49,487 nt of DNA from Halopseudomonas sabulinigri (lineage in GTDB: Bacteria > Pseudomonadota > Gammaproteobacteria > Pseudomonadales > Pseudomonadaceae): NCBI GenBank assembly GCA_011053055.1, contig DRHT01000020.1:1-49487 (forward strand). The letters are read 5' to 3'. Shown piece after piece: positions 10,880 through 21,406 of this stretch (the first letter of the stretch is position 1; each line of letters opens with the position of its first letter). Position numbers and translations under genes: made by a program. The notes below the pieces were generated by a model. It ran no database searches and was not told the DNA's origin. It was given only the letters and a program-made list of their open reading frames with translations.

Positions 10880-12483
10880 ATCCGGAATACGCCGAAGCGT
10901 GTCTGATTGATCGGTGCATTCAATGCCGCAGAAATTGCCAAGCCGAGAATGTCGCGCGTTTGGGCAGGGTCGATGACCCCGTCATCCCACAGGCGAGCGC
11001 TTGAGTAGTAGGGGTGGCCCTGCTGTTCATACTGTTCCAGTATGGGTTTGCGCAGACTGTTGGTTTGCTCGGTGCTGAAGATTTCTCCACTGCGCTCAGC
11101 CTGTTCTTGCTTAACCTGCACCAGGACACCTGCCGCTTGTTCACCACCCATGACCGAAATACGCGCGTTTGGCCACATCCACAGGAAACGGGGGTCGTAG
11201 GCACGGCCACACATGCCGTAATTGCCGGCGCCGAAGCTGCCCCCAATGATGACCGTAAACTTTGGAACCTGGGCACAGGCCACAGCGGTAACCAGTTTTG
11301 CTCCGTGTTTGGCAATGCCGCCGGCCTCATACTTTTGCCCGACCATGAAGCCGGTAATGTTCTGCAGGAACAGCAAAGGAATACCGCGCTGACACGCAAG
11401 CTCAATGAAATGCGCGCCTTTTTGCGCCGACTCGGCAAACAAAATGCCATTGTTAGCGAGGATCGCGACTGGGTGCCCGTGCAGGTGGGCGAAACCGCAC
11501 ACCAATGTTGTCCCGTAGAGCGCCTTAAATTCATCAAAGGTGCTGTCGTCAACGAGGCGTGCGATGACATCCCGCACATCAAATGGTTGCTTAGGGTCAG
11601 CCGGGATGATGCCGTACAGCTCGTTGGCTGGGTAACGTGGGACCACAGGTTCTCGCAGGTTCAGCTCGCCCAATTTGCGCCAGTTCAGGTTGGCTATGCT
11701 GCGTCTTGCCAGCGCTAACGCATGTTCATCGTTTTCCGCGTAGTGGTCGGCAACACCAGAGGTTTTGCAATGGACATCGGCACCGCCCAAATCTTCGGCG
11801 CTGACGACTTCGCCCGTCGCTGCCTTGACCAATGGTGGGCCGGCAAGAAAAATGGTCGCTTGTTCCTTCACCATGATAGCTTCATCTGCCATCGCCGGTA
11901 CGTAAGCACCGCCGGCCGTGCAGGAACCCATGACCACTGCGATCTGCGGGATACCTTGCGCGCTCATATTGGCTTGATTGAAAAAGATACGGCCGAAGTG
12001 CTCGCGATCGGGGAACACTTCGTCTTGGCGTGGCAGGTTGGCGCCGCCAGAATCGACCAAGTAAATACATGGCAGACGGTTTTGTTGAGCTATCGCCTGC
12101 GCTCTGAGGTGTTTTTTTACGCTCAGGGGGTAGTAGGAGCCGCCTTTCACAGTCGCATCATTAGCAACGATCATGCACTCAACACCTTCGACCCGGCCAA
12201 TGCCGGCGATTATCCCTGCGGCAGGTACATGTTCGCCGTATACCTCGTGGGCAGCAAGCTGACCGATTTCGAGAAACGGTGAGCCATGATCAAGCAGGGC
12301 GTCAACGCGCTGCCGGGGTAGTAGTTTGCCCCGAGAGAGGTGCCGTGCTTGGGCGGTTGGGCCACCGCCTTCTGCTACTTTGCCCAGCAGCTCACGGAGA
12401 TTGCAGACAAGCTCCTGCATGGCCGCCACATTGGTGATGTACTCTGGCGACCGCGTGTTGATCTGACTTTTAAGTGAGCTCAT
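10876..12483 (-). CDS. liuB: 3-methylcrotonyl-CoA carboxylase, carboxyltransferase beta subunit
   Basis: Carboxyltransferase subunit of 535 residues, the usual length for LiuB/MccB. It contains two crotonase-like halves with glycine-rich acyl-CoA binding stretches, for example [20 protein letters not shown] around residues 145-164 and [20 protein letters not shown] in the second half. LiuB transfers CO2 from carboxybiotin on LiuD to 3-methylcrotonyl-CoA. It starts 54 bases after liuA and overlaps liuC. Geranyl-CoA carboxylase AtuC is the nearest alternative. Confidence 0.95.
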   Translation of the reverse strand: MSSLKSQINTRSPEYITNVAAMQELVCNLRELLGKVAEGGGPTAQARHLSRGKLLPRQRVDALLDHGSPFLEIGQLAAHEVYGEHVPAAGIIAGIGRVEGVECMIVANDATVKGGSYYPLSVKKHLRAQAIAQQNRLPCIYLVDSGGANLPRQDEVFPDREHFGRIFFNQANMSAQGIPQIAVVMGSCTAGGAYVPAMADEAIMVKEQATIFLAGPPLVKAATGEVVSAEDLGGADVHCKTSGVADHYAENDEHALALARRSIANLNWRKLGELNLREPVVPRYPANELYGIIPADPKQPFDVRDVIARLVDDSTFDEFKALYGTTLVCGFAHLHGHPVAILANNGILFAESAQKGAHFIELACQRGIPLLFLQNITGFMVGQKYEAGGIAKHGAKLVTAVACAQVPKFTVIIGGSFGAGNYGMCGRAYDPRFLWMWPNARISVMGGEQAAGVLVQVKQEQAERSGEIFSTEQTNSLRKPILEQYEQQGHPYYSSARLWDDGVIDPAQTRDILGLAISAALNAPINQTRFGVFRM

Positions 12484-12537
12484 GCCGCTGCTCCTATAGG
12501 TGCAATCGGGGCCCGGATGGCCACGCCGCTGAACTGT

Positions 12538-13719
12538 TTAACGTGTTTCATTGAACAGCTCCCGGCCAATCAGCATGCGGCGTACTTCACTGGTCCCCGC
12601 GCCGATTTCGTAGAGTTTTGCGTCGCGCCAGAGTCGGCCGGCAGAGTACTCGTTGATATAACCGTTGCCGCCAAGAATCTGGATTGCCTCGCCAGCCATC
12701 CAGGTCGCTTTTTCCGCGGTATACAGGATCACCCCGGCGCAGTCCTTGCGAACCTGCCGCACATGACCGCTGCCCATAGAGTCCAGGTGTTTGCCGACGC
12801 TGTATTGGTAAGCGCGACAGGCTTGCAGGGTGGTGTACATATCGGCCACCTTGCCCTGAATGAGCTGAAACTCGCCGATGCTTTGGCCAAACTGTTTCCG
12901 GTCGTGGATGTAGGGGGTAACTATGTCCATTGCCGCCTGCATCAGGCCGAGTGGGCCACCGCTGAGCACCGCTCGCTCATAATCGAGGCCACTCATAAGT
13001 ACTCGGGCGCCTTCACCTACGCCGCCTAGAACGTTCTCTTCCGGCACTTCAACGTTATCGAAAACCAGCTCGCCGGTATGCGAGCCGCGCATGCCGAGCT
13101 TGTCCAGCTTCTGCGCAACGGAAAAGCCGGGCGTGTCTGTTTCGAGAATAAACGCCGTCATGCCTTTGGCACCGGCGGTGACATCGGTTTTGGCGTAGAC
13201 CACCAGTACGTCGCAATCCGGGCCGTTGGTGATCCACATCTTTGTGCCATTGAGGATGTAGGTGTCGCCTTGTTTGTCAGCACGCAACTTCATGCTGACG
13301 ACGTCTGAACCGGCATTCGGCTCGCTCATTGCCAAAGCACCAATGTGCTCACCCGATATCAGCTTGGGTAGAAATTGGGTTTTTTGCGCTTCGTTGCCGT
13401 TACGATGAATCTGGTTGACGCACAGATTCGAGTGAGCGCCGTAGGAAAGACCGATGCCCCCAGCTGCCCGGGAAATTTCTTCCATGGCAATCATGTGTGC
13501 GAGGTAGCCCATACCAGATCCACCGTATTCCTCGGCTACCGTCAAACCCAGCAGGCCCATGTCGCCGAATTTTCGCCACAAGTCCATGGGAAACTCATCT
13601 GTGCGGTCTGCCTCGGCTGCACGAGGCGCGATTTCCTTGCCAGCAAAGCCGGCGACTGATTCGCGCAGCATGTCTATCTCTTCGCCGAGGAAAAAGTCTA
13701 ATCCGGGTACTGCACTCAT
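12538..13719 (-). CDS. liuA: Isovaleryl-CoA dehydrogenase
   Basis: Acyl-CoA dehydrogenase of 393 residues that oxidises isovaleryl-CoA to 3-methylcrotonyl-CoA and passes electrons to ETF. The catalytic base is probably the glutamate in [17 protein letters not shown]; its location in this loop, not near residue 375, is characteristic of isovaleryl-CoA dehydrogenases. FAD-binding segments [14 protein letters not shown] and [16 protein letters not shown] are present, and the C-terminal [13 protein letters not shown] stretch is typical. It lies 26 bases downstream of the oxidoreductase that could make its substrate, and upstream of liuB. Confidence 0.95.
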   Translation of the reverse strand: MSAVPGLDFFLGEEIDMLRESVAGFAGKEIAPRAAEADRTDEFPMDLWRKFGDMGLLGLTVAEEYGGSGMGYLAHMIAMEEISRAAGGIGLSYGAHSNLCVNQIHRNGNEAQKTQFLPKLISGEHIGALAMSEPNAGSDVVSMKLRADKQGDTYILNGTKMWITNGPDCDVLVVYAKTDVTAGAKGMTAFILETDTPGFSVAQKLDKLGMRGSHTGELVFDNVEVPEENVLGGVGEGARVLMSGLDYERAVLSGGPLGLMQAAMDIVTPYIHDRKQFGQSIGEFQLIQGKVADMYTTLQACRAYQYSVGKHLDSMGSGHVRQVRKDCAGVILYTAEKATWMAGEAIQILGGNGYINEYSAGRLWRDAKLYEIGAGTSEVRRMLIGRELFNETR

Positions 13720-13745
13720 ACGTTTATCTCCTATTGTTATTAGCG

Positions 13746-16700
13746 TTACAGCTGAGTGACGTTGATGCGCTCTGCTGGCTCTTGTGAAGTGGCGTCGATG
13801 AACAGCGTCTGGAGCTCACCTCGCCATTGTTTTAAAAGGTTCTCGCGCTGTTTTATTGCCTGGGCCAGGAAGCGTTCTTTCACCGGCCCGTATCCGCGCA
13901 CAATCTCGGGAAGGCTCGCGAGCTGGATGGCAGTCGGCAGGTTGTCGCTGTCGAGTGATGCTAGGATCTGATCGAGAATCTGTTCGTAGCTTTCCAGCCA
14001 TTGCCGCTCCAGCTTGCGCTCTGCGGTATAGCCGAATGGGTCCAGTACTGAATTGCGCAGGAATTTCATCCGTGCCAAGAGTTTGAAGCCCGTGAGCATC
14101 CATGTGCCGTAGCTACGCTTCTTGGGTTCCTTACCGGGCTTGGCGCTATTGAGCAGAGGTGGCGCCAAGTGAAACTTGAGTTTGTAATCACCCTCGAAGC
14201 TGTCCTGCACTTTTTTGATGAAGTCGCCATTGGTATAAAGACGAGCCACTTCATACTCATCCTTGATGGCCAGTACTTTGTAGTAGTTACGTGCGACAGC
14301 GTCTGCCAAGACACCGGTGCTGCCGGAGATGGCTGACTCTGCGTTTTCGAACTGCTGTACTCGAGCGCGATAGCGGGCGGCCAGATCTGCATCTTGGTAC
14401 TCGGTAAGGGCGGCGACGCGTTTCTGAATAGCCTCTTCGAGTGTCTGCGATAACGCCTCAGTAGGGCGCTTGCCCTGGCTGTCGATCATCCCTTGAACGC
14501 GAATGGGGTCCACCGCAGTACGACGGCCCCAGGTGAAGGCCTTGAGGTTGAAGTCGACAGCCGTGCCATTCAGTTCGATGGCAGCAATAAGCGCTTCGGC
14601 CCCAACGGGTAGCCAGCCTTTCTGATAGGCAAGGCCGAGCATGAAGGTATTGGTCGCAATGGAGTCGCCCATCAATGCTGTCGCAATCTTGCTGGCATCG
14701 ACAAAAATCGCTTGTTCAATGCCGACGGCCTCTGCGATTTGTGCAGACATGCCTTGCGTGCGGAACTGAGGATCAGGGTGTGCCTGAAGGTCGCCACTCT
14801 CCGCCTGCATCGCAAAGGTACGAACAAACTCGCTGGTGATGCTCTGTTCCGAGTTAACTAATGCATGGGTGTGGCCGTGGCGCAACTTAGCCAGGGTCTC
14901 GTTGTTGGCGCTGACCACTAGATCGCAGCCTAGTAGCAAGCTGGTCTCACCCTCAGCAATACGCGGCGCATGCAGTTGGGATTGGTCAGCCGCAATGCGG
15001 ATATGCGACCAGACCGCACCGCCTTTCTGGGCCATACCTGCCATGTCCAGGTTGAGCGTGCCTTTGTTTTCCATGAAGGCGGCCATGCCGAGCAGGGCAC
15101 CAATTGTTACAACACCGGTACCACCTACGCCGGTCACTAGAATGCTGTAAGGCTGATCGAGCGCCACTGTGTTAGGCGTGGTCAGATTCCAGTCGTCAAC
15201 CGCTTGGTCGGTAAGCGCTTTGGCTTTACGTAGCGAGCCACCTTCAATGGTGACGAAGCTTGGGCAGAAGCCGGAGAGGCATGAAAAATCCTTGTTGCAT
15301 GATGACTGGTCAATGCTGCGTTTCTGACCAAACTCGGTATCCACTGTCACCACAGACATGCAGTTGGACTTGCTGCTGCAATCGCCACAGCCTTCGCACA
15401 CGGCCTGGTTTATCACCACCCGTCGTGCCGGGTCGGGAAACTTGCCGCGCTTGCGCCGTCTGCGCTTTTCAGCGGCGCAGGTCTGATCGTAGATAATGGC
15501 GGAGACACCGGGGTATTCACGGAGCTGGGTTTGTAGCTCCTCCATTTTGTCCCGGTGCAGGACGGGTACGCCGGGCGCCAGTCCCTGGATTGCTTTGTAC
15601 TTTTCTGGCTCGTCGGTCACCACAGCAATGCGCTTGACGCCTTCAGCCGCCAATTGTTGAGATATTTGTGGCACAGTCAGAGTGCCGTCTACCGGTTGTC
15701 CGCCGGTCATGGCGACGGCATCGTTGTAAAGGATTTTGTAGGTAATCTGCACATTGGCAGCCACTGCAGCGCGAATAGCTAACGTGCCAGAGTGGAAGTA
15801 AGTTCCGTCGCCAAGATTGGCAAATACGTGTTTGGTTTTAGTGAAAGGTGCCTGTCCAATCCAGGCGACACCCTCGCCACCCATCTGACTGAATGTCTGG
15901 GTTTGCGGATATATCCAGGCTGCCATGTAATGACAGCCGATGCCTGCTAGCGCGCGACTACCTTCAGGCACTTTGGTGGAGATATTGTGCGGACACCCAG
16001 AGCAATAGTGTGGAACCCGATCCATTAACGAAGTAAGCACGCTCTTTGTGGTGAGCTGCGCTTCGAGATCATTCAAATGCATTTGCAGGGATTCATCTGC
16101 GTGAAGACGAAGAATCCGTTTGGCCAAGGCTCGGGCGATTTGCGCGGGTGTGAGATCGTTAATCGCAGGCAGCAGCCAATCGGTATGTGGCATGGTCCAC
16201 TCGCCCTTGTCATCAAACTTGCCGACAATGCGTGGACGCACGTCCTCCCGCCAGTTGTATAGCTCTTCTTTCATCTGATACTCGATCAGGTGGCGTTTTT
16301 CTTCAACTACCACGATTTCTTCGAGCCCTTCCGCAAAGTGTCTGACGCCGTCAGCTTCAAGGGGCCATACCATGCCGACCTTGTATACCCGCAGGCCAAT
16401 CTCATTGGCCTTGGAATCGTCAATCCCCAGCATGTTCAAAGCTTGACACACGTCCAGGTAGGATTTGCCCGCAGTGATAATGCCGATGCGTGCTTTGGGT
16501 GAGTCCATCACTACGCGGTCAATGCCGTTGGCTTTTGCGTAGGCCAGTGCGGCATAGAGCTTGTGTTCTAGTAGCCGTTGCTCTTGGGCGAGCGGTGGAT
16601 CAGGCCACCGAATATTCAGGCCGCCCTCAGGGATGTCGAAATCAGGAATCACGCTTTCCACACGGAAGGGATCGATATCAACAATGGCAGCGCTTTCAAC

Positions 16701-17312
16701 CGTGTCGGCGACGGCTTTGAGTGCCACCCAGCAACCGGAGTAGCGCGACATGGCCCAGCCGTGGATGCCGTAGTCCATATACTCCTGAACCCCAGATGGA
16801 GCCAGTACTGGCATCATCACAGCCTTGAAAATATGTTCGGTCTGGTGCGGGAGTGATGAAGAGCGTGCGCCGTGGTCATCGCCGGCAACCGCAAGAACGC
16901 CACCAAATTGGGAGGTGCCGGCAGCGTTAGCATGGCGGAATACATCACCTGAGCGATCAACGCCTGGGCCTTTTCCATACCACATTCCGAAAACGCCGTC
17001 GTAGGTTGCGCCTTCAAAAAGATTGACCTGTTGGGTTCCCCATATTGAGGTCGCGGCTAACTCCTCGTTTACGCCCGGTTGGAAAAGTGTGTTGCTTTTT
17101 TCCAAGTACTTCCGAGCACGCCACAAGGCTTGATCCAAGCCGCCAAGGGGTGAGCCACGGTATCCGGAGATAAAGCCAGCGGTGTTCAGCCCGTTGACTT
17201 GATCACGCTGCTGCTGCATTAGCGGCAACCGCACCAATGCTTGGATACCAGTCATCAACTGCAAACCGCTATTCTCTGTGTACTTGTCATCCAGCGAGAT
17301 AAGTTTGCCCAT
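13746..17312 (-). CDS. Fused indolepyruvate:ferredoxin oxidoreductase-family 2-oxoacid dehydrogenase
   Basis: A 1188-residue single-chain protein that joins the parts of IorA and IorB. In order: an N-terminal pyrimidine-binding region ([19 protein letters not shown]), a TPP-binding domain (YCSGCPHN near residue 436; GDGTYFHSG), a ferredoxin-like segment with cysteines between ~636 and ~690 ([25 protein letters not shown]), and a C-terminal gamma-type domain ([15 protein letters not shown]). The family decarboxylates 2-oxoacids to acyl-CoA and reduces ferredoxin or another carrier. It opens the minus-strand block and sits 26 bases from liuA. From this I infer that 4-methyl-2-oxopentanoate, the leucine oxoacid, is a substrate, in place of the lipoamide-dependent dehydrogenase; aryl pyruvates remain possible. 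Confidence 0.88.
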   Translation of the reverse strand: MGKLISLDDKYTENSGLQLMTGIQALVRLPLMQQQRDQVNGLNTAGFISGYRGSPLGGLDQALWRARKYLEKSNTLFQPGVNEELAATSIWGTQQVNLFEGATYDGVFGMWYGKGPGVDRSGDVFRHANAAGTSQFGGVLAVAGDDHGARSSSLPHQTEHIFKAVMMPVLAPSGVQEYMDYGIHGWAMSRYSGCWVALKAVADTVESAAIVDIDPFRVESVIPDFDIPEGGLNIRWPDPPLAQEQRLLEHKLYAALAYAKANGIDRVVMDSPKARIGIITAGKSYLDVCQALNMLGIDDSKANEIGLRVYKVGMVWPLEADGVRHFAEGLEEIVVVEEKRHLIEYQMKEELYNWREDVRPRIVGKFDDKGEWTMPHTDWLLPAINDLTPAQIARALAKRILRLHADESLQMHLNDLEAQLTTKSVLTSLMDRVPHYCSGCPHNISTKVPEGSRALAGIGCHYMAAWIYPQTQTFSQMGGEGVAWIGQAPFTKTKHVFANLGDGTYFHSGTLAIRAAVAANVQITYKILYNDAVAMTGGQPVDGTLTVPQISQQLAAEGVKRIAVVTDEPEKYKAIQGLAPGVPVLHRDKMEELQTQLREYPGVSAIIYDQTCAAEKRRRRKRGKFPDPARRVVINQAVCEGCGDCSSKSNCMSVVTVDTEFGQKRSIDQSSCNKDFSCLSGFCPSFVTIEGGSLRKAKALTDQAVDDWNLTTPNTVALDQPYSILVTGVGGTGVVTIGALLGMAAFMENKGTLNLDMAGMAQKGGAVWSHIRIAADQSQLHAPRIAEGETSLLLGCDLVVSANNETLAKLRHGHTHALVNSEQSITSEFVRTFAMQAESGDLQAHPDPQFRTQGMSAQIAEAVGIEQAIFVDASKIATALMGDSIATNTFMLGLAYQKGWLPVGAEALIAAIELNGTAVDFNLKAFTWGRRTAVDPIRVQGMIDSQGKRPTEALSQTLEEAIQKRVAALTEYQDADLAARYRARVQQFENAESAISGSTGVLADAVARNYYKVLAIKDEYEVARLYTNGDFIKKVQDSFEGDYKLKFHLAPPLLNSAKPGKEPKKRSYGTWMLTGFKLLARMKFLRNSVLDPFGYTAERKLERQWLESYEQILDQILASLDSDNLPTAIQLASLPEIVRGYGPVKERFLAQAIKQRENLLKQWRGELQTLFIDATSQEPAERINVTQL

Positions 17313-17440
17313 GGCTACTCACACCTTTTTATTTTGTTATGGGGTATCGCAGCGAGCGCAATACACGATGAGCTGGAGTATATGAACTGGGTTTGGTATC
17401 GTAAATTATTAAAAATTGCTGATAGGTATCTGAAAAATTT
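17313..17440. promoter_or_regulatory. Divergent control region between the oxidoreductase-liu block and the LysR gene
   Basis: This A+T-rich 128-bp gap contains GGTATC three times in the same orientation (17343, 17395, 17425). A LysR protein encoded next to a divergent operon usually binds such a region. The specific sites are inference; no perfect T-N11-A palindrome was identified with confidence. Confidence 0.4.
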
Positions 17441-18349
17441 ATGTCTAGGTCCGATATTTCGATGCGGCAGTTGCGCTATTTCGTGGCTGCAGCTGAAACC
17501 GGCCAGTTTTCTCAGGCCGCTGCGACCGTGCATGTATCTCAGTCCGCGGTGACCACTGCAGTGATGCAATTGGAGCAGCGGCTTGGTGTGAAGCTTTTTG
17601 AGCGTTTGCCTTACGGCGTGAGCTTGACCGCAGAGGGCAATAAATTCTTCCAGCACGCGAGGCACATTCTGGACACATTGCAGGACGCGATGAGTGAACC
17701 ATTTTTTATGAGTCACTCGGTCTCTGGAGTGGTGCGGGTCGGAGCGTCCTACACAGTTCTTGGTTATTTTCTTCCCAATCTCCTGGCACGATTTAAGCGT
17801 AGCTATCCTGATATTGAGATTGATCTGATTGATATGGATCGCGTGAGTATCGAAAATGCTGTCAGGCAAGGAGAGCTTGATCTCGGATTGACTGTCGTTT
17901 CGAATGCGACGGACCTGACCGGATTAGATGCGAGCGTGCTTATACGCTCGCGTCGCCAGCTTTGGCTTGCTTCCGGGCATCCCCTTATTGAATTGGCATC
18001 CATAACGCTGAAGGACGTTGCCGAACACGCCTATATTCTGCCTACGGTGGACGAGGGCGAGGAGTCCGTTCAGCGGTACTGGAAAGCACAAGGCTTGGAG
18101 CCGAAAGTTGCCTTTCGTACCTCTTCTGTAGAGTCGCTGCGTGGTTTGGTGGCGCACGGATTTGGCGTCACGGTGTTGTCTGACATGCTTTATCGGGCTT
18201 GGTCGCTGGAAGGGCGCAAGATTGAGGTGCGACCGTTGAACGATGCCGTCCCTTCGATGGAGCTCGGCCTTATCTGGGCGAAGGGTGAGGGGATGAGCGA
18301 GCCGGGCAATGCTTTTCAGCAGTTTCTCATCCATGCGTGTGGATCGTGA
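17441..18349 (+). CDS. LysR-family transcriptional regulator
   Basis: A 302-residue LysR regulator. The N-terminal winged helix-turn-helix (residues ~8-66) includes RQLRYFVAAAETGQFSQAA and VSQSAVTTAVMQLEQRLGV. The periplasmic-binding-protein-like effector domain follows, with the usual GVVRVGASYTVLGYFLPNLL start. The gene is divergent from the 2-oxoacid oxidoreductase/liu block and convergent with the SDR at 18406, so I infer control of the divergent block. An alternative ATG at 17462 would remove seven residues. Effector unknown. Confidence 0.92.
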   Translation: MSRSDISMRQLRYFVAAAETGQFSQAAATVHVSQSAVTTAVMQLEQRLGVKLFERLPYGVSLTAEGNKFFQHARHILDTLQDAMSEPFFMSHSVSGVVRVGASYTVLGYFLPNLLARFKRSYPDIEIDLIDMDRVSIENAVRQGELDLGLTVVSNATDLTGLDASVLIRSRRQLWLASGHPLIELASITLKDVAEHAYILPTVDEGEESVQRYWKAQGLEPKVAFRTSSVESLRGLVAHGFGVTVLSDMLYRAWSLEGRKIEVRPLNDAVPSMELGLIWAKGEGMSEPGNAFQQFLIHACGS

Positions 18350-18405
18350 ATGGCCGTAGAGTGAGATTGGTAGCCATATCGCGTTCCTGTTGCCCGGCAG
18401 CTTCA

Positions 18406-19257
18406 TCAGATACTGCTCTGCATTTCTCGCCGCACACGGATACTTTCGGCGAAATCACGTTTTAGCGTGGGGTAGTATGCGATCTGTCCGCCCATACCGC
18501 CGGCAATGTCGATCGACGCGCCGCTGATGAAGCTTGCGAAGTCGCTGGCAAGAAAAAGAACCATGCCTGTGACATCTTCTGGTTTGCCATAGCGGCCTGC
18601 GGGCACCACCTTCATCACCATGGCGTCAAACTCTTCTCGGCTTACATCTTCCCCCATTTCTCTGAAATGGCGATCCCACTGTCCAGTATCGATCCAGCCC
18701 ATGTTGAGAGTATTTACTAGGATGTTATCTTTAGGGAGGGACATCCCAAGAGACCGTGAGAGCGCTATGCAAGCAGCTCGATTTATTACGGAAGGAATGC
18801 CTTCTGGAGTAGGGATGGTGCCGGCAAGAGCGTTAATTTCTATGATACGTCCCCAACGTTGTTTGCGCATGTGAGGCACTACCGCTTGGGTGAAACGAAA
18901 ATGCCCCATTTGCAGCACGTTGGCGTGTTCAAGTATGTCCTCTGGGGTCAGGGTATCCAGATTGCCACCTTTTCCTTGCCCAGCGTTATTGACTAGAACG
19001 TCAATTCCGCCCCAAGTCTCTGCTACCTCCGCAACAAAACTTTTTACAGAGGTGCTATCGGTTACGTCGACCGAGCGAGCAATAACGGCCTCCGCGGTAT
19101 CGGGTAGTGCCTCTCCAGTTTGAGTGATGTCTGCGAGGTTGCGCGAGCAGATGGCAACCTTTGCACCATCTTTAGCGAAAGCGAAAGCGATAGCTCGACC
19201 TATGCCTCGTGACGCACCAGTAACAATCACGCGTTTTCCTTTTAAGTCGATATTCAT
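18406..19257 (-). CDS. SDR-fold protein lacking the Ser-Tyr-Lys catalytic triad
   Basis: A 283-residue short-chain dehydrogenase/reductase fold with a normal cofactor loop TGASRGIG (13-20) and NNAG (90-93). The active-site region is altered: where NISS is usual it has INALAG, and where YxxxK is usual it has S156-V-I-N-R160. The C-terminal GASIDIAGGMGG resembles the normal dimer end. It may be a non-reductase relative, or use other residues. The start has AAGGAAAA upstream. It is divergent from the DUF1302 gene across a 430-bp control region and convergent with the LysR gene. Function unknown. Confidence 0.85.
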   Translation of the reverse strand: MNIDLKGKRVIVTGASRGIGRAIAFAFAKDGAKVAICSRNLADITQTGEALPDTAEAVIARSVDVTDSTSVKSFVAEVAETWGGIDVLVNNAGQGKGGNLDTLTPEDILEHANVLQMGHFRFTQAVVPHMRKQRWGRIIEINALAGTIPTPEGIPSVINRAACIALSRSLGMSLPKDNILVNTLNMGWIDTGQWDRHFREMGEDVSREEFDAMVMKVVPAGRYGKPEDVTGMVLFLASDFASFISGASIDIAGGMGGQIAYYPTLKRDFAESIRVRREMQSSI

Positions 19258-19693
19258 ACATTTTCCTTGGTTATTGTTTTGTCGAAATGTTTCGGTGAGA
19301 AATGGCTATACAGCCTGTTCTACAAGGCCTAACGGACTTAATTTCCTATTTTTAGGAAAGAGGTATTGCGAAAAGTAAAACATAAATTGAACAAAGTTTA
19401 AAATTATGTTTAATTTTGGCTGTGTATGATTTGGAGCATGAAAACCGAGCGTGCCGGCGCTGATAGGAAGAGCTCTGAATAATGTGACGATTTGCTATGA
19501 TTTAAAAATCTGAATGCAGAATTTAAATCTTGATATGGAATTATATGTAACGCTCCGCTAGGATAGCGAGACGCTGGTTTAGGGAAACTGGGCGATGGTT
19601 ACCGTATTGAGGCGACTTAGCCTGAGCGTTTCATTACATCAGTAATCGGATAATTTTTATAAGTCACTGAAAATAAAAACAAAAGGAATGAAG
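19258..19693. promoter_or_regulatory. Long A+T-rich divergent intergenic region with several inverted repeats
   Basis: No gene is convincing in these 436 bases. They hold TTTCCTA/TAGGAAA (19342-19359, four-base loop), AAACATAA/TTATGTTT (19378-19411) and GATTTAAA/TTTAAATC (19499-19529). The region separates the SDR (minus) from the envelope operon (plus). These are candidate operators, and composition alone could create some of them in A+T-rich DNA. AAGGA at 19683-19687 is the ribosome site of the DUF1302 gene. Confidence 0.5.
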
Positions 19694-21358
19694 ATGAACA
19701 CTATCGACAAAACCGGTCACATGAATGTGGCGCGTAGCGCCTTAGCCGTTGCCGTTCTGATCGCCAGTGGTAACGCTTCCGCAATGCAAATCGATCTGGG
19801 TAATCCGGATATTCGCATGCGGTGGGATAACACCGTCCGCTACAACCTAGGCATGCGGGCAGAAAGCCAAGATAGCGCCATCATGAATAACCCCAATTAC
19901 GATGAGTCTGACGGGAAGTTTGATCGTGGCGACATTGTTACCAACCGCCTTGACCTGCTGACTGAGGTTGATTTGGCGTACAAATGGCATTTCGGCGCCC
20001 GTGTTAGCGCTGCTGGCTGGTACGACGACGCCTACAGTGATCGTTCGGTCGATAGCAATGTGCCTGGCTACTCCACCAGCTACAACAATGATAAATACAG
20101 CTCTGAAGTGGAGCGGTATGTTTATGGTCCTTCGGGAGAGATTCTAGACGCGTTTGTTTGGGCTAACTTTGATCTTGGGCAGGTACCCGTCAACGTGAAG
20201 GTCGGGCGTCACACCCAGTATTGGGGTGAAGGTTTGTTATTCGGTGCTCATGCTATTTCATATTCGCAAGCTCCTACTGACGCAGTGAAGGCGGTGACCA
20301 GTCCAGGGATCGAAACTAAGGAAGTCTTTTTGCCTATTGGTCAGGTATCGGCCAAAGCTCAGGTGACCAACTCGCTTTCCGTATCTGCGCAATATTTCTA
20401 TGAGTGGGATCACACCCGATTCCCTTATGGTGGCACCTACTTCGGCGCAGCGGACCCATTCTTCGAAGGCCCCGACCGTTTGCCTGCCGCGCCTGGCTTC
20501 AACCTACAGCATGCTGACTCCAAGTTTGGACGAGATTCTGCCAACTGGGGCGTGATGGCTCGCTATGACCTGCAAAGTGTTGGCGCAACCCTCGGTGCCT
20601 ATTATCGAGAGTTTGACGACTATCAAGCCTGGCTATCTCCACAAGTTGATATGACTACCGGACAGTATCGCCTGGTGTACCCGCGCGGAGTCAAACTGGT
20701 GGGCTTGAGTTACGCAGGTAATGTTGGCTCGGCGTCTATCGGTGCAGAGGTGTCTTACCGTAAAGGCGGAGCATTGAACGCGACTGGTGTTAGCACCCTT
20801 GATGATGAAGGCCCTCGCGGCAACACCTATCACGCTTTGGTAAACGCCGTGTATGGAGTGCCACGCTTCTGGATGGCGGAGAGTTCAACTCTTGTCGCCG
20901 AGTTGGTGTACAGCCACCTAGACAAGGTGACTGAGCATCAGGAGCTTTATAAAGGTGAGGGTACAGCGGCTTGCAAAGATCTGCGTACCGGCGGCGAGGG
21001 TGATAAGTCGGATGGCTGCTCTACACGCAATTACGTGGCGGCAGCTGTCAATTATACGCCGCAGTATTTGGCAATTTTGCCATCCTGGGACCTGTCTGTA
21101 CCACTGACTGTGAATTACGGAATTTCCGGTAACGCAGCTAACGCGGGCGGTGGGTCAGAAGGCGCCATGTCATGGTCCGTAGGTGCCAGGATGACATATC
21201 AGCAGCAGCACGAGTTTAGCCTGCGATATGCTGACACTGTGGCCCAGGAGAAGAACACCATCAATCCTGTTAACGGTCAGGCAATGGTAAACGGCAACGG
21301 CGCAGTCGGTGGTACCGACCGCGGCTGGTTGTCACTTACATACAAAACGTCGTTTTGA
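19694..21358 (+). CDS. DUF1302-family outer-membrane barrel-like protein
   Basis: A 554-residue protein with a signal peptide ending about SGNASAMQ, then a body rich in amphipathic beta-strand patterns (alternating aromatic and polar residues) and ending in LTYKTSF, with a terminal phenylalanine as in outer-membrane barrels. The family opening MQIDLGNPDIRMRWDNTVRY is typical of DUF1302. Such proteins occur with DUF1329, BNR and MMPL/RND proteins in steroid, terpenoid and other hydrophobic-compound gene clusters, and transport across the outer membrane is inferred. I start at 19694 because AAGGA lies six bases in front; the ATG at 19688 abuts that site. First gene of a four-gene envelope operon. 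Confidence 0.88.
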   Translation: MNTIDKTGHMNVARSALAVAVLIASGNASAMQIDLGNPDIRMRWDNTVRYNLGMRAESQDSAIMNNPNYDESDGKFDRGDIVTNRLDLLTEVDLAYKWHFGARVSAAGWYDDAYSDRSVDSNVPGYSTSYNNDKYSSEVERYVYGPSGEILDAFVWANFDLGQVPVNVKVGRHTQYWGEGLLFGAHAISYSQAPTDAVKAVTSPGIETKEVFLPIGQVSAKAQVTNSLSVSAQYFYEWDHTRFPYGGTYFGAADPFFEGPDRLPAAPGFNLQHADSKFGRDSANWGVMARYDLQSVGATLGAYYREFDDYQAWLSPQVDMTTGQYRLVYPRGVKLVGLSYAGNVGSASIGAEVSYRKGGALNATGVSTLDDEGPRGNTYHALVNAVYGVPRFWMAESSTLVAELVYSHLDKVTEHQELYKGEGTAACKDLRTGGEGDKSDGCSTRNYVAAAVNYTPQYLAILPSWDLSVPLTVNYGISGNAANAGGGSEGAMSWSVGARMTYQQQHEFSLRYADTVAQEKNTINPVNGQAMVNGNGAVGGTDRGWLSLTYKTSF

Positions 21359-21406
21359 TAAAGCGGCACTAGCTCCCAGTTAATAAACACAAGAACGGAG
21401 ATTTTT

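Noticed and set aside
11014-11718. 234-codon open frame on the plus strand
   Set aside because: Antisense to liuB; no family features.
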